The notes: generated by a model from the sequence alone, not told the origin. 64,000 nt of DNA from Geomonas oryzae (GCF_004117875.1 NZ_RAHW01000001.1:372001-436000); one strand, 5' to 3'; positions 8,671 to 19,445 are shown, counted from the stretch's first letter. Made by a program: numbers and translations.

Positions 8671-9121
8671 AGTTCGTCCCTTCGCGGAAGATAATGCCGG
8701 GGAAGTTCCGAGAGGCTCCCGGCGCAAAACTTAAGTGTCACAGGGCCGACGCACTACTGTCAACTGCCACCGAGGGCATCGCCTAAGTACACTGAATCAC
8801 TTCGCGGTTGACAGAACGACAGGAGCTGGAACGGCCAAAACTCCCGCATACTACAGTATTTTCGTGATGTAAACAATTGAAAGTTCAGGGAGATATTTAA
8901 GTAATGTTTTTGTTAATTATTTACGGCACATTTTGCTCGCACGGCGATCACATCGGCATCGTTCGCGCCGCGCTAATCTTTGCACTTGCCGCCTATCTCG
9001 TGCTATCCTTCCGGCTTGTGCCGACAGCCGCCCCCGCCGTTTCACCCGGTTGCCGGCAGGCCCCGGCGCGCCCGCTGCGGCCACGGCCGATCGGCCCAAA
9101 TTCATCGACCCGGAAAACGCA
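8671..9121. other. Divergent intergenic region, no gene seen
   Basis: 451 bp between gap (leftward) and the DUF486 gene (rightward). It must hold both promoters, but I cannot place either confidently. A TTGACA-like box on the minus strand (8757-8762) lacks a good -10. A hairpin (GCCGGG/CCCGGC, about 8697-8724) lies in the likely gap leader. A perfect inverted repeat ATACT-AC-AGTAT occurs near 8850. AT content rises sharply at 8860-8930. Confidence 0.5.
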
Positions 9122-9451
9122 ATGAGAACCATCGTACTGCTGATCCTTTCCAACGTGTTCATGACCTTCGCCTGGTACGCCCACCTGAAGGACCTGCGCA
9201 GCGCGCCGGTCTACGTCGCCATCCTGGCCAGTTGGGGCATCGCCCTTTTCGAGTACATGCTGCAGGTCCCCGCGAACCGCGCCGGGTTCGGGACCTTTAA
9301 CCTGGGACAATTAAAGATAATGCAGGAAGTCATCACCCTGTCCGTCTTCGTCCCGTTCGCCGTCTTCTACATGGGGCAACCACTCAAACTTGACTACCTC
9401 TGGGCCGGGCTCTGCATGGCGGGGGCGGTCTTCTTCATCTTCCGCGGGTAA
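9122..9451 (+). CDS. DUF486 family small membrane protein
   Basis: 109 residues with four hydrophobic helices (starting MRTIVLLILSNVFMTFAWYA, then VYVAILASWGIALFEYMLQV, VITLSVFVPFAVFYMGQPL, DYLWAGLCMAGAVFFIF). This is a DMT-transporter-like half-size topology. DUF486 proteins are widespread inner-membrane proteins of unknown function. A longer reading frame runs upstream to 8933, but its extra residues are Arg/Pro-rich and non-hydrophobic, so the ATG at 9122 is preferred. It is followed 11 bp later by a monooxygenase-like gene. Confidence 0.85.
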   Translation: MRTIVLLILSNVFMTFAWYAHLKDLRSAPVYVAILASWGIALFEYMLQVPANRAGFGTFNLGQLKIMQEVITLSVFVPFAVFYMGQPLKLDYLWAGLCMAGAVFFIFRG

Positions 9452-9462
9452 AAAAGGAGCAA

Positions 9463-9771
9463 ATGATGATCTGCGTACTGGCTTCGATTCGAGTCAAGGA
9501 GGGCGCGCGCGAGGCGTTCCTCGACATCTTCAACGAGAACGTCCCCAAGGTGAAGGGTGAGGCGGGATGCATCGAGTATTTCCCGGCCCTCGACGTCGAC
9601 GCCGCTCTCCCCGTGCAGGTGCGCGACGAAAAGGTGGTGACCATCATCGAGAAATGGCAGAGCGTGGAGGCGCTGCATGCACACCTCGCCTCGCCGCACA
9701 TGCTCGAATACAAGGAGCGGGTACGGGACCTCGTGGAAGAGGTGACGCTCAAGGTGCTGCAGCCGGTTTAG
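9463..9771 (+). CDS. Putative quinol monooxygenase (ABM domain)
   Basis: 102 residues covering one antibiotic-biosynthesis-monooxygenase (ABM/YgiN-like) ferredoxin fold: MMICVLASIRVKEGAREAFL at the start, GCIEYFPALDVD in the middle and VVTIIEKWQSVEALHAHLAS before the terminal helix. Relatives act as cofactor-free oxygenases on quinols or as heme-degrading enzymes; the substrate here cannot be told. AAGGAG lies 4-5 nt upstream of the tandem ATG ATG start. It is probably in an operon with the genes on either side (gaps of 11 and 16 bp). Confidence 0.85.
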   Translation: MMICVLASIRVKEGAREAFLDIFNENVPKVKGEAGCIEYFPALDVDAALPVQVRDEKVVTIIEKWQSVEALHAHLASPHMLEYKERVRDLVEEVTLKVLQPV

Positions 9772-9787
9772 ACGCGAGGGAACGGGT

Positions 9788-10267
9788 ATGGCGGCGAAAG
9801 GGAGAAGCGCGAAGGGGCGCGGATTGCGCGTGGTGTCGTTCTTCGAGGCCCTGAAGGGGGCGGTGGTCCTCCTTGCGGGATGCGGGGTACTGACGCTGAT
9901 CCACAAGGACCTGCACCATATCGCGGTGCGGCTCGTGCAGCTTTTGCACATGAACCCGGCGCGGCACTACCCGAGCATCTTCATCGACGCCGCCAACCGC
10001 GTCACCGATTTTCAGCTCTGGATGCTCGCGCTCTCCGCACTCGCCTACGCCTCGGTCCGGCTTATCGAGGCTTACGGGCTGTGGCACGAGAGGAGATGGG
10101 CGGAATGGTTCGGCTTTCTCTCCGGAGCGGTTTACCTTCCCGTCGAGATGTTCGAGATCTTCCGTAAGCCCGACGCCCTGCGCCTCGCCGTGTTCCTGGT
10201 CAACCTGGGTGTCGTAGGCTACCTCGCCTCCGCCATCAAATGCTCGAGAAGCTCCCGTCGCTGCTAA
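9788..10267 (+). CDS. DUF2127 domain membrane protein
   Basis: 159 residues with the DUF2127 pattern: FFEALKGAVVLLAGCGVLTL as the first helix, a hydrophilic stretch with HKDLHHIAVRLVQLLHMNPA, the central helix QLWMLALSALAYASVRLIEA, the conserved YGLWHERRWAEWFGFLSGAV and a last helix near VFLVNLGVVGYLAS. Function unknown. It is the last gene of a small rightward operon, and its 3' end overlaps by 4 bp the 3' end of the convergent isomerase gene. Confidence 0.85.
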   Translation: MAAKGRSAKGRGLRVVSFFEALKGAVVLLAGCGVLTLIHKDLHHIAVRLVQLLHMNPARHYPSIFIDAANRVTDFQLWMLALSALAYASVRLIEAYGLWHERRWAEWFGFLSGAVYLPVEMFEIFRKPDALRLAVFLVNLGVVGYLASAIKCSRSSRRC

Positions 10268-11034
10268 GCGAGGTACGGGCGCAAAACCTCGAGAGAGCGC
10301 TCCAGATGCGGCTTGCTGTGCGACTCTATCGTATAGGCGGCGTCCGGCGCGTACCTTTCCATCAGTTGGAAGAAAAGTCCGAAATCGACGGCCCCTTCTC
10401 CCGGGGGTGCATGGTCGTCCTTCGTCCCGCCGTTGTCATGGATGTGCACTTCCTTGATCCGCGCACCCAGCGCCTCGAACCACCTCTCCATGGAAACCTG
10501 CTTGAAAAGGTTCCAGTGCCCCACGTCGAAGCAGTGCCCGAAGGAAGGGTCCTCCACCGCCTCGAAGAGCGCCTGCAGGGTTGACGGCTCTTCCTCGAAG
10601 ATGTTCTCCACCGCGACTGCCGCGCCGATCGCCTTGGTCCGCTGCAGCACGCTTTGCCAGGCGGCGACGCTCAGCTCAAGCCACGCACCCCTCGCCTCTC
10701 CGTAACGCCAGCGGTCAAAGCCCGGGTGGAACACCATCACCTCGGGGCGCAGGATCTCGGCAGCATCGAGCACCTGCCGGAAACGGTGCATGGTGGCATC
10801 GCGCAGCAGCCGCTCCAGCGAACCCGGGTTCAGGTCCATGAACGGCGCGTGGATGGTGCAGGAAAGCCCCTCACCCTGCAGCGTCCGCGCGGTCTCCGCG
10901 AGATGCGCCGGGGTGGCCGCGTCGAGCGCGTCGGCGGAGAGATAAATCTCCGGGCTCAGACGGCGCTCCATGACAAAGGGGAGATGCTCCCGGATCTGGG
11001 CGTACGGTACGTGGGCGAAAACTCTTTTATTCAT
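10264..11034 (-). CDS. Sugar phosphate isomerase/epimerase-like TIM-barrel protein
   Basis: 256 residues of the xylose-isomerase-like TIM barrel / AP endonuclease 2 superfamily. Visible are LSCTIHAPFMDLNPGS (the first His/Asp strand), VMVFHPGFDRW, VAVENIFEEEP (metal-binding Glu), FGHCFDVGHWNLF (Asp/His metal site) and IKEVHIHDNGGTKDDHAPPG (final His/Asp). These residues form the divalent-metal centre of the family, so an isomerase, epimerase or endonuclease activity is possible; the substrate is not evident. It overlaps the potassium-channel gene upstream by 8 bp, suggesting co-translation. Confidence 0.88.
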   Translation of the reverse strand: MNKRVFAHVPYAQIREHLPFVMERRLSPEIYLSADALDAATPAHLAETARTLQGEGLSCTIHAPFMDLNPGSLERLLRDATMHRFRQVLDAAEILRPEVMVFHPGFDRWRYGEARGAWLELSVAAWQSVLQRTKAIGAAVAVENIFEEEPSTLQALFEAVEDPSFGHCFDVGHWNLFKQVSMERWFEALGARIKEVHIHDNGGTKDDHAPPGEGAVDFGLFFQLMERYAPDAAYTIESHSKPHLERSLEVLRPYLA

Positions 11035-12079
11035 CCTTCTTCCTGTGTTTCTTGATCATTTCCTCAGCGCAGCCGTCGCAGCGCACCAACTGGTCCAGTT
11101 TCTGTATCGCCGCCGGCTCTCCCAGCACGATTAGCGTGTCATGCGCCTCGATCTTCGTATGCGACTCCGGGTTGAAAACCATCCTGCCGCTTTGCTTCTT
11201 GACCCCGACGATGATGACGCCGGTCTCCTTGCGGAAGCCGGAACTCGCCAGGGTCTCCCCGATGAAACCGGAATGCATCGGGATCAGGATCTCCTCCATC
11301 TGCAATTCGAGGTGCTCCCGTCCGGTGGCGATTTCGATGAAGTCGACCACCGTCGGCCGCAGGATCGCCTGCGCCATCCTCGAGCCGCCGATCAGGTAGG
11401 GGGAAACGACCTTGTTCGCCCCGGCGCGCTTCAGCTTGATCTCCGACCCCTCCTCCCCCGCCCGGGCCAGGATGAATAGGTCGGGGTTCAAGCCGCGCGC
11501 GGTGAGCGTGATGTACACGTTCTCGGTATCGGAGGTGACCACGGAGATGAGCCCCTTCGCCTTCTTGATCCCCGCCTTCAGGAGCACGTCGTCGATGGTC
11601 GCGTCGCCCGGCAGGAACAGGTAGCCGTTGCCGTCCTTCTCCATCTGGGCGATCATGTCCGTGTCTTTTTCCACCACCACGAAGGGAAGCGGTTTGGCTG
11701 CGAATTCCTTGCAGATGAGGGAGCCGATGCGCCCGAACCCGCAGATGATGTAGTGCCCGTCCAGGGCCGCTATCGCCTTTTCCACCTTTTTCCTCCCGAG
11801 GATCCTCTGGAACTGCCCCTCGAACATGATCTGGGCGAGACTGCCCACGATGTAGCCGATGACGCCGACCCCGAAGAAAATCAGCATCATGGTGAACATC
11901 TTCCCCACGTGGCTCAGGTCGTGGACCTCCCGGAAGCCGACCGTACCGAGGGTGATCACCGTCATGTACAGGGCGTCCAAGAGACTCCACCCCTCAATCG
12001 TCATGTACCCGCAGGTGCCGACGGTAAGGAGGAGCAGCAACACCCCTATGGAAATTTTGAAATGCCGGACCGGATCCAT
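11027..12079 (-). CDS. Two-TM potassium channel with cytoplasmic RCK (TrkA-N/TrkA-C) domains
   Basis: 350 residues. Helix 1 is at about 8-26, then comes the pore loop ALYMTVITLGTVGFREVH with selectivity filter GTVGF, and helix 2 is FTMMLIFFGVGVIGYIVGSL. The cytoplasmic part has a Rossmann RCK domain (HYIICGFGRIGSLICKEF) and a C-terminal TrkA-C domain (HDTLIVLGEPAAIQKLDQLV). This is the architecture of ligand-gated K+ channels of the MthK type, where nucleotide or Ca2+ binding to an RCK ring opens the pore. It is transcribed divergently from the GntR gene. Confidence 0.93.
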   Translation of the reverse strand: MDPVRHFKISIGVLLLLLTVGTCGYMTIEGWSLLDALYMTVITLGTVGFREVHDLSHVGKMFTMMLIFFGVGVIGYIVGSLAQIMFEGQFQRILGRKKVEKAIAALDGHYIICGFGRIGSLICKEFAAKPLPFVVVEKDTDMIAQMEKDGNGYLFLPGDATIDDVLLKAGIKKAKGLISVVTSDTENVYITLTARGLNPDLFILARAGEEGSEIKLKRAGANKVVSPYLIGGSRMAQAILRPTVVDFIEIATGREHLELQMEEILIPMHSGFIGETLASSGFRKETGVIIVGVKKQSGRMVFNPESHTKIEAHDTLIVLGEPAAIQKLDQLVRCDGCAEEMIKKHRKKDE

Positions 12080-12172
12080 AGCCGAAACTCCCTCAGCGTC
12101 GCAACATACAGACCGCGACAGGACATTTCAAGCATTTTCATGTGCATCCCCCTAAATTTCAGAGGGAAGTTC

Positions 12173-12202
12173 TTGACAATCTTTGGATACTGTATACAAT
12201 AC
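12173..12202 (+). promoter_or_regulatory. Sigma70-type promoter overlapped by a GntR/FadR-type operator
   Basis: TTGACA (12173-12178), a 16-bp spacer and TACAAT (12195-12200) lie 25 bp before the GntR start codon. The sequence CTGTATACAA across the -10 box fits the known FadR-subfamily operator pattern GTnnnAC with flanking T/A, so the regulator probably represses itself. The palindromic core is TGTATACA at 12192-12199. Confidence 0.75.
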
Positions 12203-12224
12203 GGCGATCATTCAAGGGGGCCGC

Positions 12225-12914
12225 ATGAAGAAGAGCGTAGAAAAGCACCTTACCCTTAGAGAACGCATACTTGAGACCATCCGCGACGCCATCATGTCGG
12301 GCGCTCTCAAGCCTGGAGAAAAGGTCGCCGAACCCGAACTTGCCGCCCGCTTCGGAATCAGCCGCACGCCGATCCGGGAAGCCTTCCGCCAGTTGGAATC
12401 CGAAGGATATCTTTCCGTCATCCCGCGCAAGGGAGCGCTGGTCGCCAGCTTCTCCGCCAAGGACGTCGAAGAGTTCTACGCCATAAAGAGCATTCTGGAA
12501 GGTTACGCCGCCCGCAAGGCCTGCATGCAGCTAAGCACGCGCGAGATAAACAAGCTTGAGGCGATAAACGAGAAGCTGCGCGAGATCGCTGAGGAAGGTG
12601 ACGTGCGCCACTTCTTCAAGGTGCACAACAGCTTCCACGACCTCTTCATCAAGGGGGCCGGCAACGAAAAGCTGCACGACATGATCGCCCAGCTGCTGAA
12701 GAAGTTCCAGCGTCTGCGCATGGCGTCGCTCATGAAGCCCGGGAGGATGCAGCTCTCGGTCGAGGAGCACGAGAAGATCATCGAGGCATTCCGCATGCGC
12801 GATCCGGTGATGGCCGAGATGCTCGTGCAGAAAAACGCCGAGTACGGCGGCAAGGTCCTCATCGAGGAGGAAGACTCCCCCGAGATGTGGACCGCCAAGG
12901 GACTCGACCTCTAG
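12225..12914 (+). CDS. GntR family transcriptional regulator, FCD (FadR/VanR) subfamily
   Basis: 229 residues. The N-terminal winged helix-turn-helix runs from about 10 to 75 with the GntR motif PELAARFGISRTPIREAFRQ, and the C-terminal FCD ligand domain is all-helical with metal-ligand-like histidines (HNSFHDLF, EEHEKIIEAF). FCD regulators respond to carboxylic acids such as lactate, glycolate or fumarate; the effector here is unknown. The ATG at 12225 follows GGGGG by 5 nt. An upstream in-frame start at 12183 would lie inside the promoter. No obvious metabolic target gene is adjacent, so autoregulation plus distant targets is likely. Confidence 0.9.
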   Translation: MKKSVEKHLTLRERILETIRDAIMSGALKPGEKVAEPELAARFGISRTPIREAFRQLESEGYLSVIPRKGALVASFSAKDVEEFYAIKSILEGYAARKACMQLSTREINKLEAINEKLREIAEEGDVRHFFKVHNSFHDLFIKGAGNEKLHDMIAQLLKKFQRLRMASLMKPGRMQLSVEEHEKIIEAFRMRDPVMAEMLVQKNAEYGGKVLIEEEDSPEMWTAKGLDL

Positions 12915-12925
12915 CCCGCCATTCA

Positions 12926-12960
12926 AACCCGCGAAGCCTTTCAGCCCGCGGGTTTTCTTT
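12926..12960 (+). terminator. Rho-independent terminator of the GntR gene
   Basis: AACCCGCG/CGCGGGTT stem (12926-12933 and 12947-12954) with a 13-nt loop, running into TTCTTTT. It lies just after the stop codon at 12914. Confidence 0.88.
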
Positions 12961-13116
12961 TGCCCGCACCGCTCGTGTCACTTCCGGCACTCCTCCCCTT
13001 GTCCAATTGTCAACCGTCCATCATCAATTGCCCCCCGAACCAGTGGATTTTCTTTGCCTCATTCATCGCTTTGGGTTAAATTAGCCCTTTGCCATTTCAA
13101 TGAGTGGAGGGGCTTC

Positions 13117-14505
13117 GTGCAGCAGCTGAAATTGATCCCTAAAGTGGACCGGGTTCTCGAATGGGAAGGGGTGCGCCGGCTTCTCGCCGAGCAGCCGAGG
13201 GAGCTCGTGCTGAAGGCGGTACGCCAGGTGCTGGATCTGCTTCGTGCCGGGGCACGCGCCGGCTCCCTCGACGACGCGGCCTTTGCCGAAAACGCGGTCT
13301 GCGCCGCAGTGGCGCGCGAACTGCGCATGCTGACCCGCCCGAGCCTGCGGCGGGTCATCAACGGCTCCGGCATCGTCATCCACACGAACCTCGGGCGCTC
13401 CATCCTCCCCGAGGCCGCCCGCGATGCCCTCAACACCATCGCCTTTTCTTACTCGAACCTCGAGTTCGACCTCGACGAGGGGGTACGGGGGAGCCGCTAC
13501 AGCCACGTCGAGGCCCTCTTGTGCGAGCTGACCGGTGCCGAGGCCGCCATCGTGGTGAACAACAACGCTGCGGCGGTGCTGCTGACCTTGAGCGCAATGG
13601 CGGCGGGACGCGAGGCGGTGGTCTCCCGCGGCGAGCTGGTCGAGATCGGCGGCTCGTTCCGGATACCCGAAGTGATGCGGCTTTCCGGTGTGACGCTCAG
13701 GGAAGTCGGCACCACGAACCGGACCCATCCGAAGGACTACCAGAACGCGGTGAACGAAGACACCGCGGTCTTTCTGAAAGTGCACTGCAGCAACTTCGCG
13801 GTTTTGGGCTTCACCAAAGAGGTGAGCGCGGAAGAGATGGTGGAGCTCGGCAAAAAGGCGGGCGTACCGGTCCTGGCCGACATGGGGAGCGGGAACCTCG
13901 TAGACCTATCCGGGAAGCTCCCCTGCCCCGAGCCGACGGTGCAGGACTTCGTGCGCGCCGGTGTCGACGTCATCACCTTCAGCGGCGACAAGCTCCTGGG
14001 CGGCCCGCAGGCAGGCATCATCGTCGGCAAGAAGCACTTCATCGAGGCGATGAAGAAGCACCAGCTCTTGCGCGCGCTCAGGATGGACAAGCTGACCCTG
14101 GCGAGCCTCGAAGCGACCCTAGCCCTCTACCGCGACGAGATGGTGGCCTTCAAGGAGGTGCCGACCCTGCGCATGTTGACCGCCACCCTCCCCGAGCTCA
14201 CCGCCCGCGCCAGGAAGATCGCGGGACAGTTGCGCCGCCGCACGCCGGACGCAGTCAGCTTCAAGCTGACCGACGGATTCTCGCAGGCAGGTGGCGGCAC
14301 CCTGCCGCTTCTGAACCTCCCCACCATGCTCATCGAGGTCGCCGTGGATGGGCTTTCCCCGAACGACATCGAATCGAGGCTCAGGGGGATGGAGATCCCG
14401 GTCATCGGCAGGATCAGCAAGAACGCCTTCCTGCTCGACCCGCGCACCCTGCAGGACGACGACCTGCCGGATCTGGCCGCCGCCCTGACCGCCTTGGTCG
14501 GGTAG
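13117..14505 (+). CDS. selA: L-seryl-tRNA(Sec) selenium transferase
   Basis: SelA is the PLP enzyme that converts seryl-tRNA(Sec) to selenocysteyl-tRNA(Sec) with selenophosphate. The 462-residue frame carries GSGIVIHTNLGRS, ELTGAEAAIVVNNNAAAVLL and the PLP lysine in SGDKLLGGPQAG (Lys292 from the GTG start). The GTG at 13117 is chosen because GGAGGGG precedes it by 4 nt and the protein then begins QQLKLIPKVDR, like other SelA proteins. An upstream start at 13054 adds unrelated residues. Length is normal. The gene implies that the organism uses selenocysteine; selB and selC are not in this window. Confidence 0.95.
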   Translation: MQQLKLIPKVDRVLEWEGVRRLLAEQPRELVLKAVRQVLDLLRAGARAGSLDDAAFAENAVCAAVARELRMLTRPSLRRVINGSGIVIHTNLGRSILPEAARDALNTIAFSYSNLEFDLDEGVRGSRYSHVEALLCELTGAEAAIVVNNNAAAVLLTLSAMAAGREAVVSRGELVEIGGSFRIPEVMRLSGVTLREVGTTNRTHPKDYQNAVNEDTAVFLKVHCSNFAVLGFTKEVSAEEMVELGKKAGVPVLADMGSGNLVDLSGKLPCPEPTVQDFVRAGVDVITFSGDKLLGGPQAGIIVGKKHFIEAMKKHQLLRALRMDKLTLASLEATLALYRDEMVAFKEVPTLRMLTATLPELTARARKIAGQLRRRTPDAVSFKLTDGFSQAGGGTLPLLNLPTMLIEVAVDGLSPNDIESRLRGMEIPVIGRISKNAFLLDPRTLQDDDLPDLAAALTALVG

Positions 14506-14636
14506 GGAGCGATCCGCTTTTCCAGGCGGCGTGTCTCGCTCACTTTGGTGATATTTAACTGGTTTTTTCACAGCCAAACTGTAATAATTCGGCGCTTTCC
14601 CCCTCGGGGAAGCCGCTCTCACAATCGAGGTTAGTT

Positions 14637-15332
14637 TTGGCCAGGGTTTTCGCGCTTATTCCAGCCGCGGGCATGGGAAAGAGGATGGGGGCGGGGTACA
14701 ACAAGCAGTACCTCGCGCTGGACGGCATGCCGATCGTCGCGCACACCGTGCGGGTCTTCCAGGAGGCCGCCTGCATCGACGCCATCTACCTCGTCTCCCC
14801 CGAGCAGGAGATTCCCTTTTGCCGCAGCGAGGTGGTCGAACGCTACGGCTTCACGAAAGTGCGGGCCATCGTACCGGGAGGCGCGGAGCGGCAGCACTCG
14901 GTCCATAACGGCCTGCGCGCCATAGAGGGAATCGCCCCGGACGACCTGGTGCTGATCCACGACGGGGTGCGCCCCTTCGTCACCGCCGCCATGCTCGAAG
15001 CGTCGGTCGCCGCAGCGCAAGCCTCAGGCGCCGCCATCGTAGCGGTCCCGGTCAAGGACACCGTCAAAGTGGTGCGCGATGGGGTCATCGCCGAGACGCC
15101 GGCGCGGGAGCAGCTCTGGCTTGCCCAGACGCCGCAGGCCTTTCGCTACGGCCTGATCCGCGCCGCTCACGACGAGGCCGCCGCCGATGGTTTTCTCGGA
15201 ACCGACGATGCCTCGCTCATGGAGCGCCAGGGGAAACCGGTGCAGGTCGTGAGAGGCGACTACACGAACATAAAGATTACGACTCCCGAGGACATGATCC
15301 TCGCCGAGGCTTTTCTGAAGGAGAAGAAGTGA
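14637..15332 (+). CDS. ispD: 2-C-methyl-D-erythritol 4-phosphate cytidylyltransferase
   Basis: 231 residues. Third step of the MEP isoprenoid pathway: MEP + CTP gives CDP-ME. The nucleotide-binding loop is at the N-terminus ([20 protein letters not shown]), with [29 protein letters not shown] and [10 protein letters not shown] downstream, all IspD signatures. The start is TTG at 14637 with GAGG 6 nt upstream; no ATG or GTG fits. It is followed by ispF after 1 bp, the usual ispDF operon. Confidence 0.96.
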   Translation: MARVFALIPAAGMGKRMGAGYNKQYLALDGMPIVAHTVRVFQEAACIDAIYLVSPEQEIPFCRSEVVERYGFTKVRAIVPGGAERQHSVHNGLRAIEGIAPDDLVLIHDGVRPFVTAAMLEASVAAAQASGAAIVAVPVKDTVKVVRDGVIAETPAREQLWLAQTPQAFRYGLIRAAHDEAAADGFLGTDDASLMERQGKPVQVVRGDYTNIKITTPEDMILAEAFLKEKK

Positions 15333-15333
15333 A

Positions 15334-15813
15334 ATGATGCGCATCGGACACGGCTACGACGTACACAGACTGGTGGAGGGGCGCAAACTGATCCTCGGGG
15401 GGGTCGACGTCCCGTACGTCAAAGGGCTTCTCGGGCATTCCGACGCCGACGTGCTCCTGCACGCCATCTCCGACGCCATCCTGGGCGCCATCGGCGAAGG
15501 GGACATAGGCAAGCACTTTCCCGACACCGATCCGGCCTACAAAGGGGCGGACAGCCTGAAGCTTCTGCACCACGTCATGGACCTCGCGGAAAACAAGGGA
15601 TACAGGATCGGCAACGTCGACGCCACCGTGGTCGCGCAGCGCCCGAAACTGGCCCCGTTCATCGCGCAGATGAGAAGCAACATCGCGGCGACGCTCGGCA
15701 CCGAGGAAGACCGGGTGAACGTCAAGGCGACCACCACCGAGGAACTCGGCTTCGCCGGCAGAGGCGAAGGGATCGCCGCCTACTCCGTGGCGCTTTTGCA
15801 AAGAAGGGAATAA
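15334..15813 (+). CDS. ispF: 2-C-methyl-D-erythritol 2,4-cyclodiphosphate synthase
   Basis: 159 residues, the standard length. IspF cyclises CDP-ME 2-phosphate to MEcPP in the MEP pathway. Zinc ligands lie in the N-terminal GHGYDVHRL (Asp and His) and in [20 protein letters not shown]. The C-terminal [18 protein letters not shown] is the conserved CMP-binding end. The start is at tandem ATGs (15334/15337), and the ispD stop is 1 bp away, so translation is probably coupled. Confidence 0.97.
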   Translation: MMRIGHGYDVHRLVEGRKLILGGVDVPYVKGLLGHSDADVLLHAISDAILGAIGEGDIGKHFPDTDPAYKGADSLKLLHHVMDLAENKGYRIGNVDATVVAQRPKLAPFIAQMRSNIAATLGTEEDRVNVKATTTEELGFAGRGEGIAAYSVALLQRRE

Positions 15814-15821
15814 GAGCTTAC

Positions 15822-15955
15822 CCCCTCGCCCACCGGGAGAGGGTGGCCGGAGGCCGGGTGAGGGCCTTGCCATGAGCAACCCAGCAACCTCCCGGCAGCC
15901 CCTTGCAGATAAGCGACGCCCTCACCCCGCCCCTCTCCCTGAGGGAGAGGGAGAT
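15822..15955. repeat. Inverted pair of REP-like GC-rich palindromes
   Basis: In the 243-bp gap between ispF and glnS. One unit (about 15822-15867) has CTCGCCCACCGGGAGAGGG and ends GGGTGAGGGC. The second (about 15917-15953) begins GCCCTCACCCC and ends CTCCCTGAGGGAGAGGGA. The two face each other and could form one long hairpin, like a BIME. A related single unit is at 17763-17783. Confidence 0.75.
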
Positions 15956-16056
15956 ATTACGGCGCGTTTGCCCATAACGCCTTCGACACGGCAGCACCAT
16001 ATTTCATTCAAATTTACGCACGCCCGGGTAGTACCGGTTGCGGACAGGACGACGAT

Positions 16057-17748
16057 ATGAGCACAACAGAAGAAACACCAGTAGTCGAGAAAGCGGCCAA
16101 CTTCATCCGCAACATCGTCACCGACGATCTCAAAAACGGCAAACACAAGAGCATCGTGACCCGCTTTCCGCCGGAGCCCAACGGCTACCTGCACATCGGT
16201 CACGCCAAGTCCATCTGCCTCAACTTCGGCCTCGCCCGCGACTTCGGCGGCCGTTGCCACCTGCGCTTCGACGACACGAATCCCGCGAAAGAAGACATCG
16301 AGTACGAGGATTCCATCAAGGAGAACGTTAAGTGGCTCGGCTTCGACTGGGGCGAGCACATGTACTACGCCTCGAACTACTTCGAGAAGTTCTACCAGTA
16401 CGCGCTCGTCCTCATCGAGAAGGGGCTTGCCTACGTGGACAGCAGCAGCGCCGACGAGATCCGCGCCATGCGCGGCACCCTGAACGAGGCGGGGAAGGAA
16501 AGTCCGTACCGCAGCCGCAGCGTCGCCGAGAACCTCGACCTCTTCGCCCGCATGCGCGCAGGCGAATTCGAGGACGGTACCCAGGTGCTCCGCCTTAAGA
16601 TCGACATGGCCTCCCCGAACATCAACCTGCGCGACCCGGTCATCTACCGCATCAAGAAGGTCGACCACCACAGGACCGGCGACGCCTGGTGCATCTATCC
16701 GATGTACGACTACGCGCACTGCATCTCCGACGCCATCGAGGGGATCACGCACTCCATCTGCACCCTCGAATTCGAAGATCACCGCCCGCTCTACGACTGG
16801 GTGCTCGACCAGCTCCCGGTCCCTTGCCACCCGCAGCAGATCGAGTTCGCCCGCCTCAACCTGAACTACACCGTGATGAGCAAGAGAAAGCTCCTCGAAC
16901 TGGTGCAGGAGAAACTGGTGGACGGCTGGGACGACCCGCGCATGCCGACCCTGGTCGGCATCAGGCGCCGCGGCTTCACCTCGGAGTCGATCCGCGCCTT
17001 CTGCGAGACCATCGGCGTCGGCAAGAGCGACAGCCTCATCGACATGAGCATCCTTGAGGACGCGGTGCGCGAGGACCTTAACGTCCGCGCCCCGCGCGCC
17101 ATGTCGGTGCTGCGTCCCCTGAAGGTGGTCATCGAAGGGTACCCGGAGGGGCAGACCGAGGAGTTCGAGGCGGCGAACCACCCGAACAACCCGGATATGG
17201 GAAGCCGCATGGTTCCCTTCAGCGGCACGGTCTACATCGAACGCGACGATTTTCAGGAGGAGCCGGTCAAAGGGTTCTTCAGGATGGCGCCGGGCAAGGA
17301 AGTGCGCCTGCGTTACGCCTACATCGTGAAATGCGAGTCGGTGGTGAAGGACGAAAAAGGCGAGATCGTCGAGGTCCGCTGCAGCTACGACCCGGCCTCC
17401 CGCGGGGGGAGCGCGCCGGACGGCAGGAAGATCAAGGGAACCATCCACTGGGTGAGTGCTGATCACGCCGTCGACGCCGAGGTCCGTCTCTACGACCGCC
17501 TGTTCAGCACGCCGAATCCGGGCGGCAAGAACGAACCGGATTACCGCACCTCGCTGAACCCGAAGTCCATCGAAGTGCTGAAGGGTTGCAAGCTCGAGCC
17601 GTCCCTCGCCTCGGCAACCATCGAGGATCGCTTCCAGTTCGAGCGGCTGGGATACTTCTGCCTCGACATGAAAGACTCCCGTCCCGAGGCGCCGGTCTTC
17701 AACAGGACCGCCACGTTGAGGGACTCCTGGAGCGAGCAGAAGCGCTAA
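16057..17748 (+). CDS. glnS: Glutaminyl-tRNA synthetase
   Basis: 563 residues. Class I synthetase charging tRNA(Gln). The HIGH motif is in [20 protein letters not shown] (about 36-55) and the KMSKS equivalent is [11 protein letters not shown]. The Rossmann fold carries [19 protein letters not shown]. The C-terminal beta-barrel anticodon-binding domain starts near residue 345 ([20 protein letters not shown]). GlnS is scattered among bacteria; many use GatCAB instead. It occurs in Geobacter relatives. Length is normal and there is no YqeY fusion. The gene is flanked by REP-like palindromes on both sides. Confidence 0.97.
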   Translation: MSTTEETPVVEKAANFIRNIVTDDLKNGKHKSIVTRFPPEPNGYLHIGHAKSICLNFGLARDFGGRCHLRFDDTNPAKEDIEYEDSIKENVKWLGFDWGEHMYYASNYFEKFYQYALVLIEKGLAYVDSSSADEIRAMRGTLNEAGKESPYRSRSVAENLDLFARMRAGEFEDGTQVLRLKIDMASPNINLRDPVIYRIKKVDHHRTGDAWCIYPMYDYAHCISDAIEGITHSICTLEFEDHRPLYDWVLDQLPVPCHPQQIEFARLNLNYTVMSKRKLLELVQEKLVDGWDDPRMPTLVGIRRRGFTSESIRAFCETIGVGKSDSLIDMSILEDAVREDLNVRAPRAMSVLRPLKVVIEGYPEGQTEEFEAANHPNNPDMGSRMVPFSGTVYIERDDFQEEPVKGFFRMAPGKEVRLRYAYIVKCESVVKDEKGEIVEVRCSYDPASRGGSAPDGRKIKGTIHWVSADHAVDAEVRLYDRLFSTPNPGGKNEPDYRTSLNPKSIEVLKGCKLEPSLASATIEDRFQFERLGYFCLDMKDSRPEAPVFNRTATLRDSWSEQKR

Positions 17749-17762
17749 AGTTCAGCATCATC

Positions 17763-17783
17763 CCCTCGCCCTCCGGGAGAGGG
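17763..17783. repeat. Single REP-like palindrome between glnS and cysS
   Basis: CCCTCGCCCTCCGGGAGAGGG: arms CCCTC/GAGGG around a CCGG centre, the same family as 15822-15955. It is 15 bp after the glnS stop, where it might also stabilise the mRNA end. Confidence 0.65.
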
Positions 17784-17846
17784 CTTAACAAGTAAGACCA
17801 GATATGGCCCCAGAGGCTTATTAACTTTCAAAAGAGGAACCGACAC

Positions 17847-19289
<1,443 letters not shown>

Positions 19290-19305
19290 GGGACGGGGGG
19301 TGCAG

Positions 19306-19413
19306 AAGGGACTGGCTCCGTAGGTGCCTGTCCCTCTAGCGGAACGCTCCATTCAGCCCAGCCACCTTACCGAAGCATAAGGGGACAGGCACCTGGCGGA
19401 GCCAGTCTCCGCG
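19306..19413. repeat. Long imperfect palindrome, GGCACCTGCGGAGCCAGTC family
   Basis: The left arm GACTGGCTCCGTAGGTGCC plus TGTCCC and the right arm GGGGACAGGCACC plus TGGCGGAGCCAGTC form an imperfect inverted repeat about 108 bp long with a roughly 50-nt centre. The same core recurs as a compact 31-bp hairpin at 24858-24888. Such elements are usually dispersed in Geobacter-type genomes, perhaps by a RAYT transposase, which is not present in this window. Confidence 0.75.
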
Positions 19414-19445
19414 ACAAGAGTTCGCAACGCATTAATTCTGGATAT

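Noticed and set aside
7375-8694. 439-residue open frame opposite gap
   Set aside because: Antisense to an unambiguous GAPDH; composition (Val/Asp/Ala/His) is that of the reversed codons.
8904-9125. Short frame ending with an ATGA overlap at the DUF486 start
   Set aside because: The overlap is suggestive of coupling, but there is no ribosome site at proper distance and the C-terminal half is Pro/Arg junk.
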